Shown here in pieces: positions 36,556 through 49,700 of a stretch of 64,000 nt of DNA (positions are counted from its first letter, which is position 1; each line of letters opens with the position of its first letter). The stretch is from Pegoplata infirma. Taxonomy: Eukaryota > Arthropoda > Insecta > Diptera > Anthomyiidae. Location of the stretch: assembly GCA_963921195.1 (NCBI GenBank), contig OY992539.1:158533307-158597306 (forward strand). Reading direction: 5' to 3'. The notes under the pieces were generated by a model, which did no database searches, was not told where the DNA came from, and saw only the letters and a program-made list of their open reading frames with translations. A program made the position numbers and the translations under genes.

Positions 36556-39500
36556 TACTTACAGAGATATATGCATTTATGCAAAGTTTTTTTTTCATTT
36601 TTATGAGAAACCCATTATTTAAGGTTTTTTGGAGACCCTCATTTTTAAATTGCTATAACTCGGTAAATAATGATGCGATTTTGACTCTATAAAAACTAGA
36701 ATGCATAAGTATATTAGCTTAATCATGACAGAAAAAATTTAAGACTATCAGACTAGTATTAACAGATATTTATGCATTCATATCAAAAATATTTTCGGGT
36801 TACTTGTAATAACTTGAAATGGCTATATCAAGGTTACCATTCTATCGTTTTCTAATGCCTTTGCGCGAATTTAAATCTTTTTCAATAAATTTTAAATAGA
36901 ATAAAAGAGATTGCTCGATTTTAAATTTTTAAAAAAAATTATTTTTTCAAAAATGATAAACTTGTAATTTTTCGTAGTCTGGAGACCTTTTACTTTCAAC
37001 GGCTGTATCTCTCCAACTATTGCTCCGATTTTGTCAAAAAAACAAAAAAATAAAAGATTGAGACTTTATCTTTCCTCTGGAACCAAATGTGAGTCAATCG
37101 GGCTGGTACTTACAGAGATATATGCATTTATGCAAAGTTTTTTTTTCATTTTTATGAGAAACCCATTATTTAAGGTTTTTTGGAGACCCTCATTTTTAAA
37201 TTGCTATAACTCGGTAAATAATGATCCGATTTTGACTCTATAAAAACTAGAAGGCATAAGTATATTAGCTTTATCATGACAGAAAAAAAATAAGACTATC
37301 GGACTAGTATTAACAGATATTTATGCATTCATATCAAAAATATTTTCAGGTTACTTGTAATAACTTGAACTGGCTATATCAAGGTTACCATTATTTCGAT
37401 TTCAAATGCCTTAGCACGAATTTAAATCTTTTTCAATAAAGTTTAAATAGAAAAAAAGAGATTGCTCGATTTTAAATTTTTAAAAAAAAAATATTTTTTC
37501 AAAAATGATAAACTTGTAATTTTTCGTAGTCTGGAGACCTTTTACTTTCAACGGCTGTATCTCTGCAACTATTGCTCCGATTTTGTCAAAATAACAAAAA
37601 AATAAAAGATTGAGACTTTATCTTTCCTCTGGAACCAAATGTGAGACAATCGGGCTGGTACTTACAGAGATATATGCATTTATGCAAAGTTTTTTTTTCA
37701 TTTTTATGAGAAACCCATTATTTAAGGTTTTTTGGAGACCCTCATTTTTAAATTGCTATAACTCGGTAAATAATGATGCGATTTTGACTCTATAAAAACT
37801 AGAATGCATAAGTATATTAGCTTTATCATGACAGAAAAAATTTAAGACTATCAGACTAGTATTAACAGATATTTATGCATTCATATCAAAAATATTTTCG
37901 GGTTACTTGTAATAACTTGAAATGGCTATATCAAGGTTACCATTCTATCGTTTTCTAATGCCTTTGCACGAATTTAAATCTTTTTCAATAAAGTTTAAAT
38001 AGAATAAAAGAGATTGCTCGATTTTAAATTTTTAAAAAAATTTATTTTTTCAAAAATGATAAACTTGTAATTTTTCGTAGTCTGGAGACCTTTTACTTTC
38101 AACGGCTGTATCTCTGCAACTATGGCTCCGATTTTGTCAAAATAACAAAAAAATAAAAGATTGAGACTTTATCTTTCCTCTGGAACCAAATGTGAGACAA
38201 TCGGGCTGGTACTTACAGAGATATATGCATTTATGCAAAGTTTTTTTTTTCATTTTTATGAGAAACCCATTATTTAAGGTTTTTTGGAGACCCTCATTTT
38301 TAAATTACTATAACTCGGTAAATAATGATCCGATTTTGACTCTATAAAAACTAGAATGCATAATTATATTAGCTTTATCATGACAGAAAAAAATTAAGAC
38401 TATCGGACTAGTATTAACAGATATTTATGCATTCATATCAAAAATATTTTCGGGTTACTTGTAATAACTTGAAATGGCTATATCAAGGTTACCATTATTT
38501 CGATTTCAAATGCCTTTACACGAATTTAAATCTTTTTCAATAAAGTTTAATTCGAATAAAAGAGATTGCTCGATTTTAAATTTTTAAAAAAATTTATTTT
38601 TTCAAAAATGATAAACTTGTAATTTTTCGTAGTCTGGAGACCTTTTACTTTCAACGGCTGTATCTCTGCAACTATGGCTCCGATTTTGTCAAAATAACAA
38701 AAAAATAAAAGATTGAGACTTTATCTTTCCTCTGGAACCAAATGTGAGACAATCGGGCTGGTACTTACAGAGATATATGCATTTATGCAAAGTTTTTTTT
38801 TTCATTTTTATGAGAAACCCATTATTTAAGGTTTTTTGGAGACCCTCATTTTTAAATTGCTATTACTCGGTAAATAATGATGCGATTTTGACTCTATAAA
38901 AACTAGAATGCATAAGTATATTAGCTTTATCATGACAGAAAAAATTTAAGACTATCAGACTAGTAGTAACAGATATTTATGCATTCATATCAAAAATATT
39001 TTCGGGTTGCTTGTAATAACTTGAAATGGCTATATCAAGGTTACCATTCTATCGTTTTCAAATGCCTTTGCGCGAATTTAAATCTTTTTCAATAAAGTTT
39101 AAATAGAATAAAAGAGATTGCTCGATTTTAAATTTTTAAAAAAATTTATTTTTTCAAAAATGATAAACTTGTAATTTTTCGTAGTCTGGAGACCTTTTAC
39201 TTTCAACGGCTGTATCTCTGCAACTATTGCTCCGATTTTGTCAAAATAACAAAAAAATAAAAGATTGAGACTTTATCTTTCCTCTGGAACCAAATGTGAG
39301 ACAATCGGGCTGGTACTTACAGAGATATATGCATTTATGCAAAGTTTTTTTTTCATTTTTATGAGAAACCCATTATTTAAGGTTTTTTGGAGACCCTCAT
39401 TTTTAAATTGCTATAACTCGGTAAATAATGATGCGATTTTGACTCTATAAAAACTAGAATGCATAAGTATATTAGCTTTATCATGACAGAAAAAAATTAA

Positions 39501-42500
39501 GACTATCAGACTAGTATTAACAGATATTTATGCATTCATATCAAAAATATTTTCGGGTTACTTGTAATAACTTGAAATGGCTATATCAAGGTTACCATTC
39601 TATCGTTTTCTAATGCCTTTGCACGAATTTAAATCTTTTTCAATAAAGTTTAAATAGAATAAAAGAGATTGCTCGATTTTAAATTTTTAAAAAATTTTAT
39701 TTTTTCAAAAATGATAAACTTGTAATTTTTCGTAGTCTGGAGACCTTTTACTTTCAACGGCTGTATCTCTGCAACTATTGCTCCGATTTTGTCAAAATAA
39801 CAAAAAAATAAAAGATTGAGACTTTATCTTTCCTCTGGAACCAAATGTGAGACAATCGGGCTGGTACTTACAGAGATATATGCATTTATGCAAAGTTTTT
39901 TTTTTCATTTTTATGAGAAACCCATTATTTAAGGTTTTTTGGAGACCCTCATTTTTAAATTACTATAACTCGGTAAATAATGATCCGATTTTGACTCTAT
40001 AAAAACTAGAATGCATAAGTATATTAGCTTTATCATGACAGAAAAAAGTTAAGACTATCGGACTAGTATTAACAGATATTTATGCATTCATATCAAAAAT
40101 ATTTTCGGGTTACTTGTAATAACTTGAAATGGCTATATCAAGGTTACCATTATATCGATTTCAAATGCCTTTGCACGAATTTAAATCTTTTTCAATAAAG
40201 TTTAAATAGAATAAAAGAGATTGCTCGATTTTAAATTTTTAAAAAAATTTATTTTTTCAAAAATGATAAACTTGTAATTTTTCGTAGTCTGGAGACCTTT
40301 TACTTTCAACGGCTGTATCTCTGCAACTATTGCTCCGATTTTGTCAAAATAACAAAAAAATAAAAGATTGAGACTTTATCTTTCCTCTGGAACCAAATGT
40401 GAGACAATCGGGCTGGTACTTACAGAGATATATGCATTTATGCAAAGTTTTTTTTTCATTTTTATGAGAAACCCATTATTTAAGGTTTTTTGGAGACCCT
40501 CATTTTTAAATTGCTATAACTCGGTAAATAATGATGCGATTTTGACTCTATAAAAACTAGAATGCATAAGTATATTAGCTTTATCATGACAGAAAAAATT
40601 TAAGACTATCAGACTAGTATTAACAGATATTTATGCATTCATATCAAAAATATTTTCGGGTTACTTGTAATAACTTGAAATGGCTATATCAAGGTTACCA
40701 TTCTATCGTTTTCTAATGCCTTTGCACGAATTTAAATCTTTTTCAATAAAGTTTAAATAGAATAAAAGAGATTGCTCGATTTTAAATTTTTAAAAAAATT
40801 TATTTTTTCAAAAATGATAAACTTGTAATTTTTCGTAGTCTGGAGACCTTTTACTTTCAACGGCTGTATCTCTGCAACTATGGCTCCGATTTTGTCAAAA
40901 TAACAAAAAAATAAAAGATTGAGACTTTATCTTTCCTCTGGAACCAAATGTGAGACAATCGGGCTGGTACTTACAGAGATATATGCATTTATGCAAAGTT
41001 TTTTTTTTCATTTTTATGAGAAACCCATTATTTAAGGTTTTTTGGAGACCCTCATTTTTAAATTACTATAACTCGGTAAATAATGATCCGATTTTGACTC
41101 TATAAAAACTAGAATGCATAAGTATATTAGCTTTATCATGACAGAAAAAAATTAAGACTATCGGAATAGTATTAACAGATATTTATGCATTCATATCAAA
41201 AATATTTTCGGGTTACTTGTAATAACTTGAAATGGCTATATCAAGGTTACCATTATTTCGATTTCAAATGCCTTTGCACGAATTTAAATCTTTTTCAATA
41301 AAGTTTAATTCGAATAAAAGAGATTGCTCGATTTTAAATTTTTAAAAAAATGTATTTTTTCAAAAATGATAAACTTGTAATTTTTCGTAGTCTGGACCCC
41401 TTTTACTTTCAACGGCTGTATCTCTGCAACTATTGCTCCGATTTTGTCAAAATAACAAAAAAATAAAAGATTGAGACTTTATCTTTCCTCTGGAACCAAA
41501 TGTGAGACAATCGGGGTGGTACTTACAGAGATATATGCATTTATGCAAAGTTTTTTTTTTTTCATTTTTATGAGAAACACATTATTTAAGGTTTTTTGGA
41601 GACCCTCATTTTTAAATTGCTATTACTCGGTAAATAATGATGCGATTTTGACTCTATAAAAACAAGAATGCATAAGTATATTAGCTTTATCATGACAGAA
41701 AAAATTTAAGACTATCAGACTAGTAGTAACAGATATTTATGCATTCATATCAAAAATATTTTCGGGTTGCTTGTAATAACTTGAAATGGCTATATCAAGG
41801 TTACCATTCTATCGTTTTCAAATGCCTTTGCGCGAATTTAAATCTTTTTCAATAAAGTTTAAATAGAATAAAAGAGATTGCTCGATTTTAAATTTTTAAA
41901 AAAATTTATTTTTTCAAAAATGATAAACTTGTAATTTTTCGTAGTCTGGAGACCTTTTACTTTCAACGGCTGTATCTCTGCAACTATTGCTCCGATTTTG
42001 TCAAAATAACAAAAAAATAAAAGATTGAGACTTTATCTTTCCTCTGGAACCAAATGTGAGACAATCGGGCTGGTACTTACAGAGATATATGCATTTATGC
42101 AAAGTTTTTTTTTCATTTTTATGAGAAACCCATTATTTAAGGTTTTTTGGAGACCCTCATTTTTAAATTGCTATAACTCGGTAAATAATGATGCGATTTT
42201 GACTCTATAAAAACTAGAATGCATAAGTATATTAGCTTTATCATGACAGAAAAAATTTAAGACTATCAGACTAGTATTAACAGATATTTATGCATTCATA
42301 TCAAAAATATTTTCGGGTTACTTGTAATAACTTGAAATGGCTATATCAAGGTTACCATTCTATCGTTTTCTAATGCCTTTGCACGAATTTAAATCTTTTT
42401 CAATAAAGTTTAAATAGAATAAAAGAGATTGCTCGATTTTAAATTTTTAAAAAATTTTATTTTTTCAAAAATGATAAACTTGTAATTTTTCGTAGTCTGG

Positions 42501-44359
42501 AGACCTTTTACTTTCAACGGCTGTATCTCTGCAACTATGGCTCCGATTATGTCAAAATAACAAAAAAATAAAAGATTGAGACTTTATCTTTCCTCTGGAA
42601 CCAAATGTGAGACAATCGGGCTGGTACTTACAGAGATATATGCATTTATGCAAAGTTTTTTTTTTCATTTTTATGAGAAACCCATTATTTAAGGTTTTTT
42701 GGAGACCCTCATTTTTAAATTACTATAACTCGGTAAATAATGATCCGATTTTGACTCTATAAAAACTAGAATGCATAAGTATATTAGCTTTATCATGACA
42801 GAAAAAAATTAAGACTATCGGACTAGTATTAACAGATATTTATGCATTCATATCAAAAATATTTTCGGGTTACTTGTAATAACTTGAAATGGCTATATCA
42901 AGGTTACCATTATATCGATTTCAAATGCCTTTGCACGAATTTAAATCTTTTTCAATAAAATTTAAATAGAATAAAAGAGATTGCTCGATTTAAAATTTTT
43001 AAAAAAATTTATTTTTTCAAAAATGATAAACTTGTAATTTTTCGTAGTCTGGAGACCTTTTACTTTCAACGGCTGTATCTCTGCAACTATTGCTCCAATT
43101 TTGTCAAAATAACAAAAAAATAAAAGATTGAGACTTTATCTTTCCTCTGGAACCAAATGTGAGACAATCGGGCTGGTACTTACAGAGATATATGCATTTA
43201 TGCAAAGTTTTTTTTTCATTTTTATGAGAAACCCATTATTTAAGGTTTTTTGGAGACCCTCATTTTTAAATTGCTATAACTCGGTAAATAATGATGCGAT
43301 TTTGACTCTATAAAAACTAGAATGCATAAGTATATTAGCTTTATCATGACAGAAAAAATTTAAGACTATCAGACTAGTATTAACAGATATTTATGCATTC
43401 ATATCAAAAATATTTTCGGGTTACTTGTAATAACTTGAAATGGCTATATCAAGGTTACCATTATATCGATTTCAAATGCCTTTGCACGAATTTAAATCTT
43501 TTTCAATAAAATTTAAATAGAATAAAAGAGATTGCTCGATTTAAAATTTTTAAAAAAATTTATTTTTTCAAAAATGATAAACTTGTAATTTTTCGTAGTC
43601 TGGAGACCTTTTACTTTCAACGGCTGTATCTCTGCAACTATTGCTCCAATTTTGTCAAAATAACAAAAAAATAAAAGATTGAGACTTTATCTTTCCTCTG
43701 GAACCAAATGTGAGACAATCGGGCTGGTACTTACAGAGATATATGCATTTATGCAAAGTTTTTTTTTTCATTTTTATGAGAAACCCATTATTTAAGGTTT
43801 TTTGGAGACCCTCATTTTTAAATTGCTATAACTCGGTAAATAATGATGCGATTTTGACTCTATAAAAACTAGAGGGCATAAGTATATTAGCTTTATCATG
43901 ACAGAAAAAAATTAAGACTATCGGACTAGTATTAACAGATATTTATGCATTCATATCAAAAATATTTTCGGGTTACTTTTAATAACTTGAAATGGCTATA
44001 TCAAGGTTACCATTATTTCGATTTCAAATGCCTTTGCACGAATTTAAATCTTTTTCAATAAAGTTTAATTCGAATAAAAGAGATTGCTCGATTTTAAATT
44101 TTTAAAAAAATTTATTTTTTCAAAAATGATAAACTTGTAATTTTTCGTAGTCTGGAGACCTTTTACTTTCAACGGCTGTATCTCTGCAACTATTGCTCCG
44201 ATTTTGTCAAAATAACAAAAAAATAAAAGATTGAGACTTTATCTTTCCTCTGGAACCAAATGTGAGACAATCGGGCTGGTACTTACAGAGATATATGCAT
44301 TTATGCAAAGTTTTTTTTTCATTTTTATGAGAAACCCATTACCCGGCTAAAAATGTTGA

Positions 44360-44575
44360 ATATTATCATATATGATATCATATATGAGACCATATACAGT
44401 ATCATATATAGTATCAAATATGGTCTCATATATGAACATATTCCAAAATTGGCGCTTATATAAAACACGATCATATATGATCCAATATATGTGATCATAT
44501 ATTGTATCATATATTGGGTCATATATTGTGTCATATATTGGATCATATATTGGATCATATATGATCTTGTTTTCA
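44360..44575. repeat. AT-rich subterminal repeat, 15-bp minisatellite
   Basis: TATATGA and ATCATATA words fill the stretch. From about 44470 to 44565 they settle into a 15-bp period (ATCATATATTGGATC and variants, about six copies). Similar text at 46530-46670 mirrors it near the other end. The period is a multiple of three, which produces a spurious repetitive frame on the minus strand. Confidence 0.75.
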
Positions 44576-45044
44576 ATTTGTTTTACATTCTTTTTCTTAT
44601 TTTTTAATTATTTTTTCATCTTAAACTATATGTAATAGATTATTATGTATATATTCACCAGAATTGCAAACGGTGTACATAAGTAAATTTAAAAATAAAA
44701 AATATTTTTTTATTCATTATGGTGTTTTTCATATATTTCAATATAAAATATAAAATATATAATATAATTTAACTTATACATAGATATTAAAACACATTTT
44801 GATAGTAAAAAAAATTTAACATAAAGGATTAAAAATATCAAGAAGAGAGCAAAGGGCTTATTAAAGGAAGGATGATTTCCTTGTTGTTTTCTTGTTTTAT
44901 TGTTAATTCAGATTTTCTTCAGACTTAGCGATTTTGTTACGCTATAAACCTTATTTTAGCATATTTACAGTCAAAATCTATAAAAAAAGATATAAAATAT
45001 TATTATATAAGGTATTTCTAGACATTTTATTGTATTAAATGGCA

Positions 45045-45252
45045 TGTCACAGGCTTAATTCCGTTTGGAATTGTAATAAGTGGTTTACTCGTAAAACGCA
45101 AAACGTTTATTTTTTTCGGAATGAAGTCACTTTCAAAATTCAAAGTGGGATTGAATTGCATAGGAGTGGATTTTATTTCGAAAAAATATTTTGTTTTACG
45201 TTTTTAGAGGAAAACTTTCAAACCACTTCGGAACGGAATTGACTCTGTGACA
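45045..45252. repeat. Internal inverted repeat, possible small nested MITE
   Basis: TGTCACAG (45045-45052) pairs with CTGTGACA (45245-45252), and further pairing AATTCCGTT/AACGGAATT continues inward. The result is a hairpin of about 208 bp. I could not see a convincing target duplication, so it may be a fold-back portion of the host element rather than an insertion. Confidence 0.45.
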
Positions 45253-45727
45253 GGCCCTTAAGTATTACTAACAATAGCATTTGGTGCTGATGGGTTTTAA
45301 TGATAACACTGATATCATTTAAAGAAACATCCATGTGCCTTTAAATATTGACTTCTTAGGTACATACATGTTAATAGAGTTTATTTTTTTAAGACCATGG
45401 GATGCTTAAGACCATCGAATACTTTTTACGGAATTTCAACTATAAAAATATTAAAAATAATTCCACATTCTTTTTTTATTCCAGCAAAAAATAACTTTCT
45501 ACTACTAAAAACATTTTTTACTCATAATAAGCAAATGAGTACTTAAAACTTTTATTAAAAGCAATATATTTAGTAGTATGTATATTAACTTAGTGGGTTA
45601 TCTTTGTTAGGATATTTGAAGGAGAGGGATAAATAAACTATTAATACTTATATCATGCCGACAATATTTTCCATGTAGGTAAGGTGACAGTCTTCTTGTG
45701 ATTGTTAGTAAAAACGTTGTCCTTCCC

Positions 45728-46205
45728 AAATCGTAACTTAACATCAAAACTGATTATACATTCTTTTCATTTCCGACAGTAAGGGATGTCAAAAGTTTGT
45801 AGTGTTGAAATCGTAGTGATAACGTTATGGTGGTGCATATGATTTTTCCCCCAAGTTGAGTGAGCTGAACGTTGCTGTAACTCGTAACTCGACCTTCAAA
45901 CTGCATATATGTTCTTTCCATTTCCAATTTGTTATTGCGACAGTAAGGGATTTCAAAATAGTTTGTAGTGTTGAAATCGTAGTGATAACGTTATGGTGGC
46001 GCATATGTTCTCTCTTCCAAGTAGAAGAGCTTTCTTCAACTCGTAACTCGGTATCAAAACTGCTTATACGATCTTTTTATTTCCAATTTGATATGGCGAC
46101 ATTAAGGGATTTGTAAAAAGTTTGTAATATTGAAATCGTAGTGATAACATTATGGTGGTGCATATGCACTCTCCTCCAAGTTGCGAGAGCTTAACGTAGC
46201 TGCGT
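45728..46205. repeat. Three-copy tandem repeat, about 160 bp
   Basis: TTTGTAGTGTTGAAATCGTA occurs at 45796 and 45962, and as a variant at 46121, so periods are 166 and 159 bp. Each copy also has TTCATTTCC or TTTATTTCC, a GCGACAgTAAGGGAT block, and AACGTTATGGTGG. Copies two and three are preceded by AACTCGTAACTCG. Copies are diverged, so the array is old. No coding function is evident. Confidence 0.8.
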
Positions 46206-46702
46206 AGTTTAATTTTCTTCAACATCAAAGAACTCAATAATATATTTTTCGACATTTTGAATACGAAAATTTCCAGTTCATCTTGTTTTGGAATAAAATG
46301 TCCACGCTTATACTTGTTATGACGATGAACTGGAAAAAAATGAAAATATGATTTTAGAATTCTTTATATATATTAATGAAAACTTACCTTTTCCAACATT
46401 TTTCTATGTAAAAGTAATTTTTTTAGCAGAATATTTTGCAAGTAGAACAATAGTTGTTAATCGATGGTAATAAAATATAATTTTATTCGTAAAAATTTTT
46501 TTTTGTTATTCTGATTCAAATTTGCATACATATATGGTTCCATATATGATATCATATATGGTACATATTTTAAATACGACCTCATATATGGGATCGATTT
46601 TTGCATATATGGCCACATATTTGTTTCCTTATATGTCATATATGATCATATAAAGATCAATACATAGCCATATATGAACATACACATTTATTTTTAGCCG
46701 GG

Positions 46703-49700
46703 TATTTAAGGTTTTTTGGAGACCCTCATTTTTAAATTGCTATTACTCGGTAAATAATGATGCGATTTTGACTCTATAAAAACTAGAATGCATAAGTATA
46801 TTAGCTTTATCATGACAGAAAAAATTAAAGACTATCACACTAGTATTAACAGATATTTATGCATTCATATCAAAAATATTTTCGGGTTACTTGTAATAAC
46901 TTGAAATGGCTATATCAAGGTTACCATTCTATCGTTTTCTAATACCTTTGCACGAATTTAAATCTTTTTCAATAAAGTTTAAATAGAATAAAAGAGATTG
47001 CTCGATTTTAAATTTTTAAAAAATTAATTTTTTCAAAAATGATAAACTTGTAATTTTTCGTAGTCTGGAGACCTTTTACTTTCAACGGCTGTATCTCTGC
47101 AACTATTGCTCCGATTTTGTCAAAATAACAAAAAAATAAAAGATTGAGACTTTATCTTTCCTCTGGAACCAAATGTGAGACAATCGGGCTGGTACTTACA
47201 GAGATATATGCATTTATGCAAAGTTTTTTTTTTCATTTTTATGAGAAACCCATTATTTAAGGTTTTTTGGAGACCCTCATTTTTAAATTACTATAACTCG
47301 GTAAATAATGATCCGATTTTGACTCTATAAAAACTAGAATGCATAAGTATATTAGCTTTATCATGACAGAAAAAAATTAAGACTATCGGACTAGTATTAA
47401 CAGATATTTATGCATTCATATCAAAAATATTTTCGGGTTACTTGTAATAACTTGAAATGGCTATATCAAGGTTACCATTATATCGATTTCAAATGCCTTT
47501 GCACGAATTTAAATCTTTTTCAATAAAGTTTAATTCGAATAAAAGAGATTGCTCGATTTTAAATTTTAAAAAAAAATGATTTTTTCAAAAATGATAAACT
47601 TGTAATTTTTCGTAGTCTGGAGACCTTTTACTTTCAACGGCTGTATCTCTGCAACTATTGCTCCGATTTTGTCAAAATAACAAAAAAATAAAAGATTGAG
47701 ACTTTATCTTTCCTCTGGAACCAAATGTGAGACAATCGGGCTGGTACTTACAGAGATATATGCATTTATGCAAAGTTTTTTTTTCATTTTTTTGAGAAAC
47801 CCATTATTTAAGGTTTTTTGGAGACCCTCATTTTTAAATTGCTATAACTCGGTAAATAATGATCTGATTTTGACTCTATAAAAACTAGAAGGCATAAGTA
47901 TATTAGCTTTATCATGACAGAAAAAAATTAAGACTATCGGACTAGTATTAACAGATATTTATGCATTCATATCAAAAATATTTTCGGGTTACTTGTAATA
48001 ACTTGAAATGGCTATATCAAGGTTACCATTCTATCGTTTTCTAATGCCTTTGCACGAATTTAAATCTTTTTCAATAAAGTTTAAATAGAATAAAAGAGAT
48101 TGCTCGATTTTAAATTTTTAAAAAAATTTATTTTTTCAAAAATGATAAACTTGTAATTTTTCGTAGTCTGGAGACCTTTTACTTTCAACGGCTGTATCTC
48201 TGCAACTATTGCTCCGATTTTGTCAAAATAACAAAAAAATAAAAGATTGAGACTTTATCTTTCCTCTGGAACCAAATGTGAGACAATCGGGCTGGTACTT
48301 ACAGAGATATATGCATTTATGCAAAGTTTTTTTTTTCATTTTTATGAGAAACCCATTATTTAAGGTTTTTTGGAGACCCTCATTTTTAAATTACTATAAC
48401 TCGGTAAATAATGATCCGATTTTGACTCTATAAAAACTAGAATGCATAAGTATATTAGCTTTATCATGACAGAAAAAAATTAAGACTATCGGACTAGTAT
48501 TAACAGATATTTATGCATTCATATCAAAAATATTTTCGGGTTACTTGTAATAACTTGAAATGGCTATATCAAGGTTACCATTATATCGATTTCAAATGCC
48601 TTTGCACGAATTTAAATCTTTTTCAATAAAGTTTAATTCGAATAAAAGAGATTGCTCGATTTTAAATTTTTAAAAAAAATTATTTTTTCAAAAATGATAA
48701 ACTTGTAATTTTTCGTAGTCTGGAGACCTTTTACTTTCAACGGCTGAATCTCTGCAACTATTGCTCCGATTTTGTCAAAATAACAAAAAATAAAAGATTG
48801 AGACTTTATCTTTCCTCTGGAACCAAATGTGAGACAATCGGGCTGGTACTTACAGAGATATATGCATTTATGCAAAGTTTTTTTTTTCATTTTTATGAGA
48901 AACCCATTATTTAACGTTTTTTGGAGACCCTCATTTTTAAATTGCTATAACTCGGTAAATAATGATCGATTTTGACTCTATAAAAACTAGAAGGCATAAG
49001 TATATTAGCTTTATCATGACAGAAAAAAATAAAGACTATCGGACTAGAATTAACAGATATTTATGCATTCATATCAAAAATATTTTCGGGTTATTTGTAA
49101 TAACTTGAAATGGCTATATCAAGGTTACCATTATATCGATTTCAAATGCCTTTGCACGAATTTAAATCTTTTTCAATAAAGTTTAATTCGAATAAAAGAG
49201 ATTGCTCGATTTTAAATTTTTAAAAAAATTTATTTTTTCAAAAATGATAAACTTGTAATTTTTCGTAGTCTGGAGACCTTTTACTTTCAACGGCTGTATC
49301 TCTGCAACTATTGCTCCGATTTTGTCAAAATAACAAAAAAATAAAAGATTGAGACTTTATCTTTCCTCTGGAACCAAATGTGAGACCATCGGGCTGGTAC
49401 TTACAGAGATATATGCATTTATGCAAAGTTTTTTTTTTCATTTTTATGAGAAACCCATTATTTAAGGTTTTTTGGAGACCCTCATTTTTAAATTGCTATA
49501 ACTCGGTAAATAATGATGCGATTTTGACTTTATAAAAACTAGAAGGCATAAGTATATTAGCTTTATCATGACAGAAAAAAATTAAGACTATCGGACTAGT
49601 ATTAACAGATATTTATGCATTCATATCAAAAATATTTTCGGGTTACTTGTAATAACTTGAAATGGCTATATCAAGGTTACCATTATTTCGATTTCAAATG

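Larger units (their letters stand above)
35752..44341 (+). repeat. 551-bp satellite block, about 15 monomers
   Basis: The satellite resumes at the duplicated AATTTTTAAAAAAATTT. Subfamily order is C, B, A, B, then C B B C B, C B B C B and A. Several monomers share private changes at exactly 2760-bp intervals (see the higher-order repeat). Local damage includes a 96-bp duplication near 36.4 kb and a 26-bp deletion at 36555. B and C dominate here while A is rare, unlike the block before 26976. Confidence 0.95.
44342..46702. mobile_element. Non-coding TA-target element, CCCGGCTAAAAAT ends
   Basis: The 2361-bp element has terminal repeats CCCGGCTAAAAAT and ATTTTTAGCCGGG and is flanked by TA (44340-44341, 46703-46704). 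Intact monomers read CCATTATTTAAGG at this site. Both subterminal regions are rich in TCATATATGA-like palindromes. The middle holds a 210-bp inverted repeat and a three-copy 160-bp tandem repeat. There is no credible open frame: the short ones come from the TATAT repeats. The TA duplication and TIR length suggest a Tc1/mariner-related non-autonomous family. It resembles the two other CCC-ended elements at 53519 and 54167. Confidence 0.82.
38861..46740 (+). repeat. Higher-order repeat, five monomers = 2760 bp
   Basis: The variant TATTACTCGG (usual TATAACTCGG) occurs at 38861 and 41621, 2760 bp apart. It occurs again at 46741, which is 2757 bp further once the 2.36-kb insertion is removed. Other private changes repeat at the same distance: TTCGGGTTGC at 39001 and 41761, AGTAGTAACAG near 38961 and 41721, and the AAAATTTTATTTTTTC form near 39693 and 42453. 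Order is therefore C, B, B, C, B, repeated. A TATTACTCGG monomer also occurs at 50053, six monomers after 46741, so the period loosens there. Confidence 0.8.

Noticed and set aside
44325..44576. An 83-codon frame rich in Met-Ile-Gln-Tyr
   Set aside because: It is produced by a 15-bp AT-rich repeat whose period is a multiple of three, and it starts outside the element, crossing its boundary.
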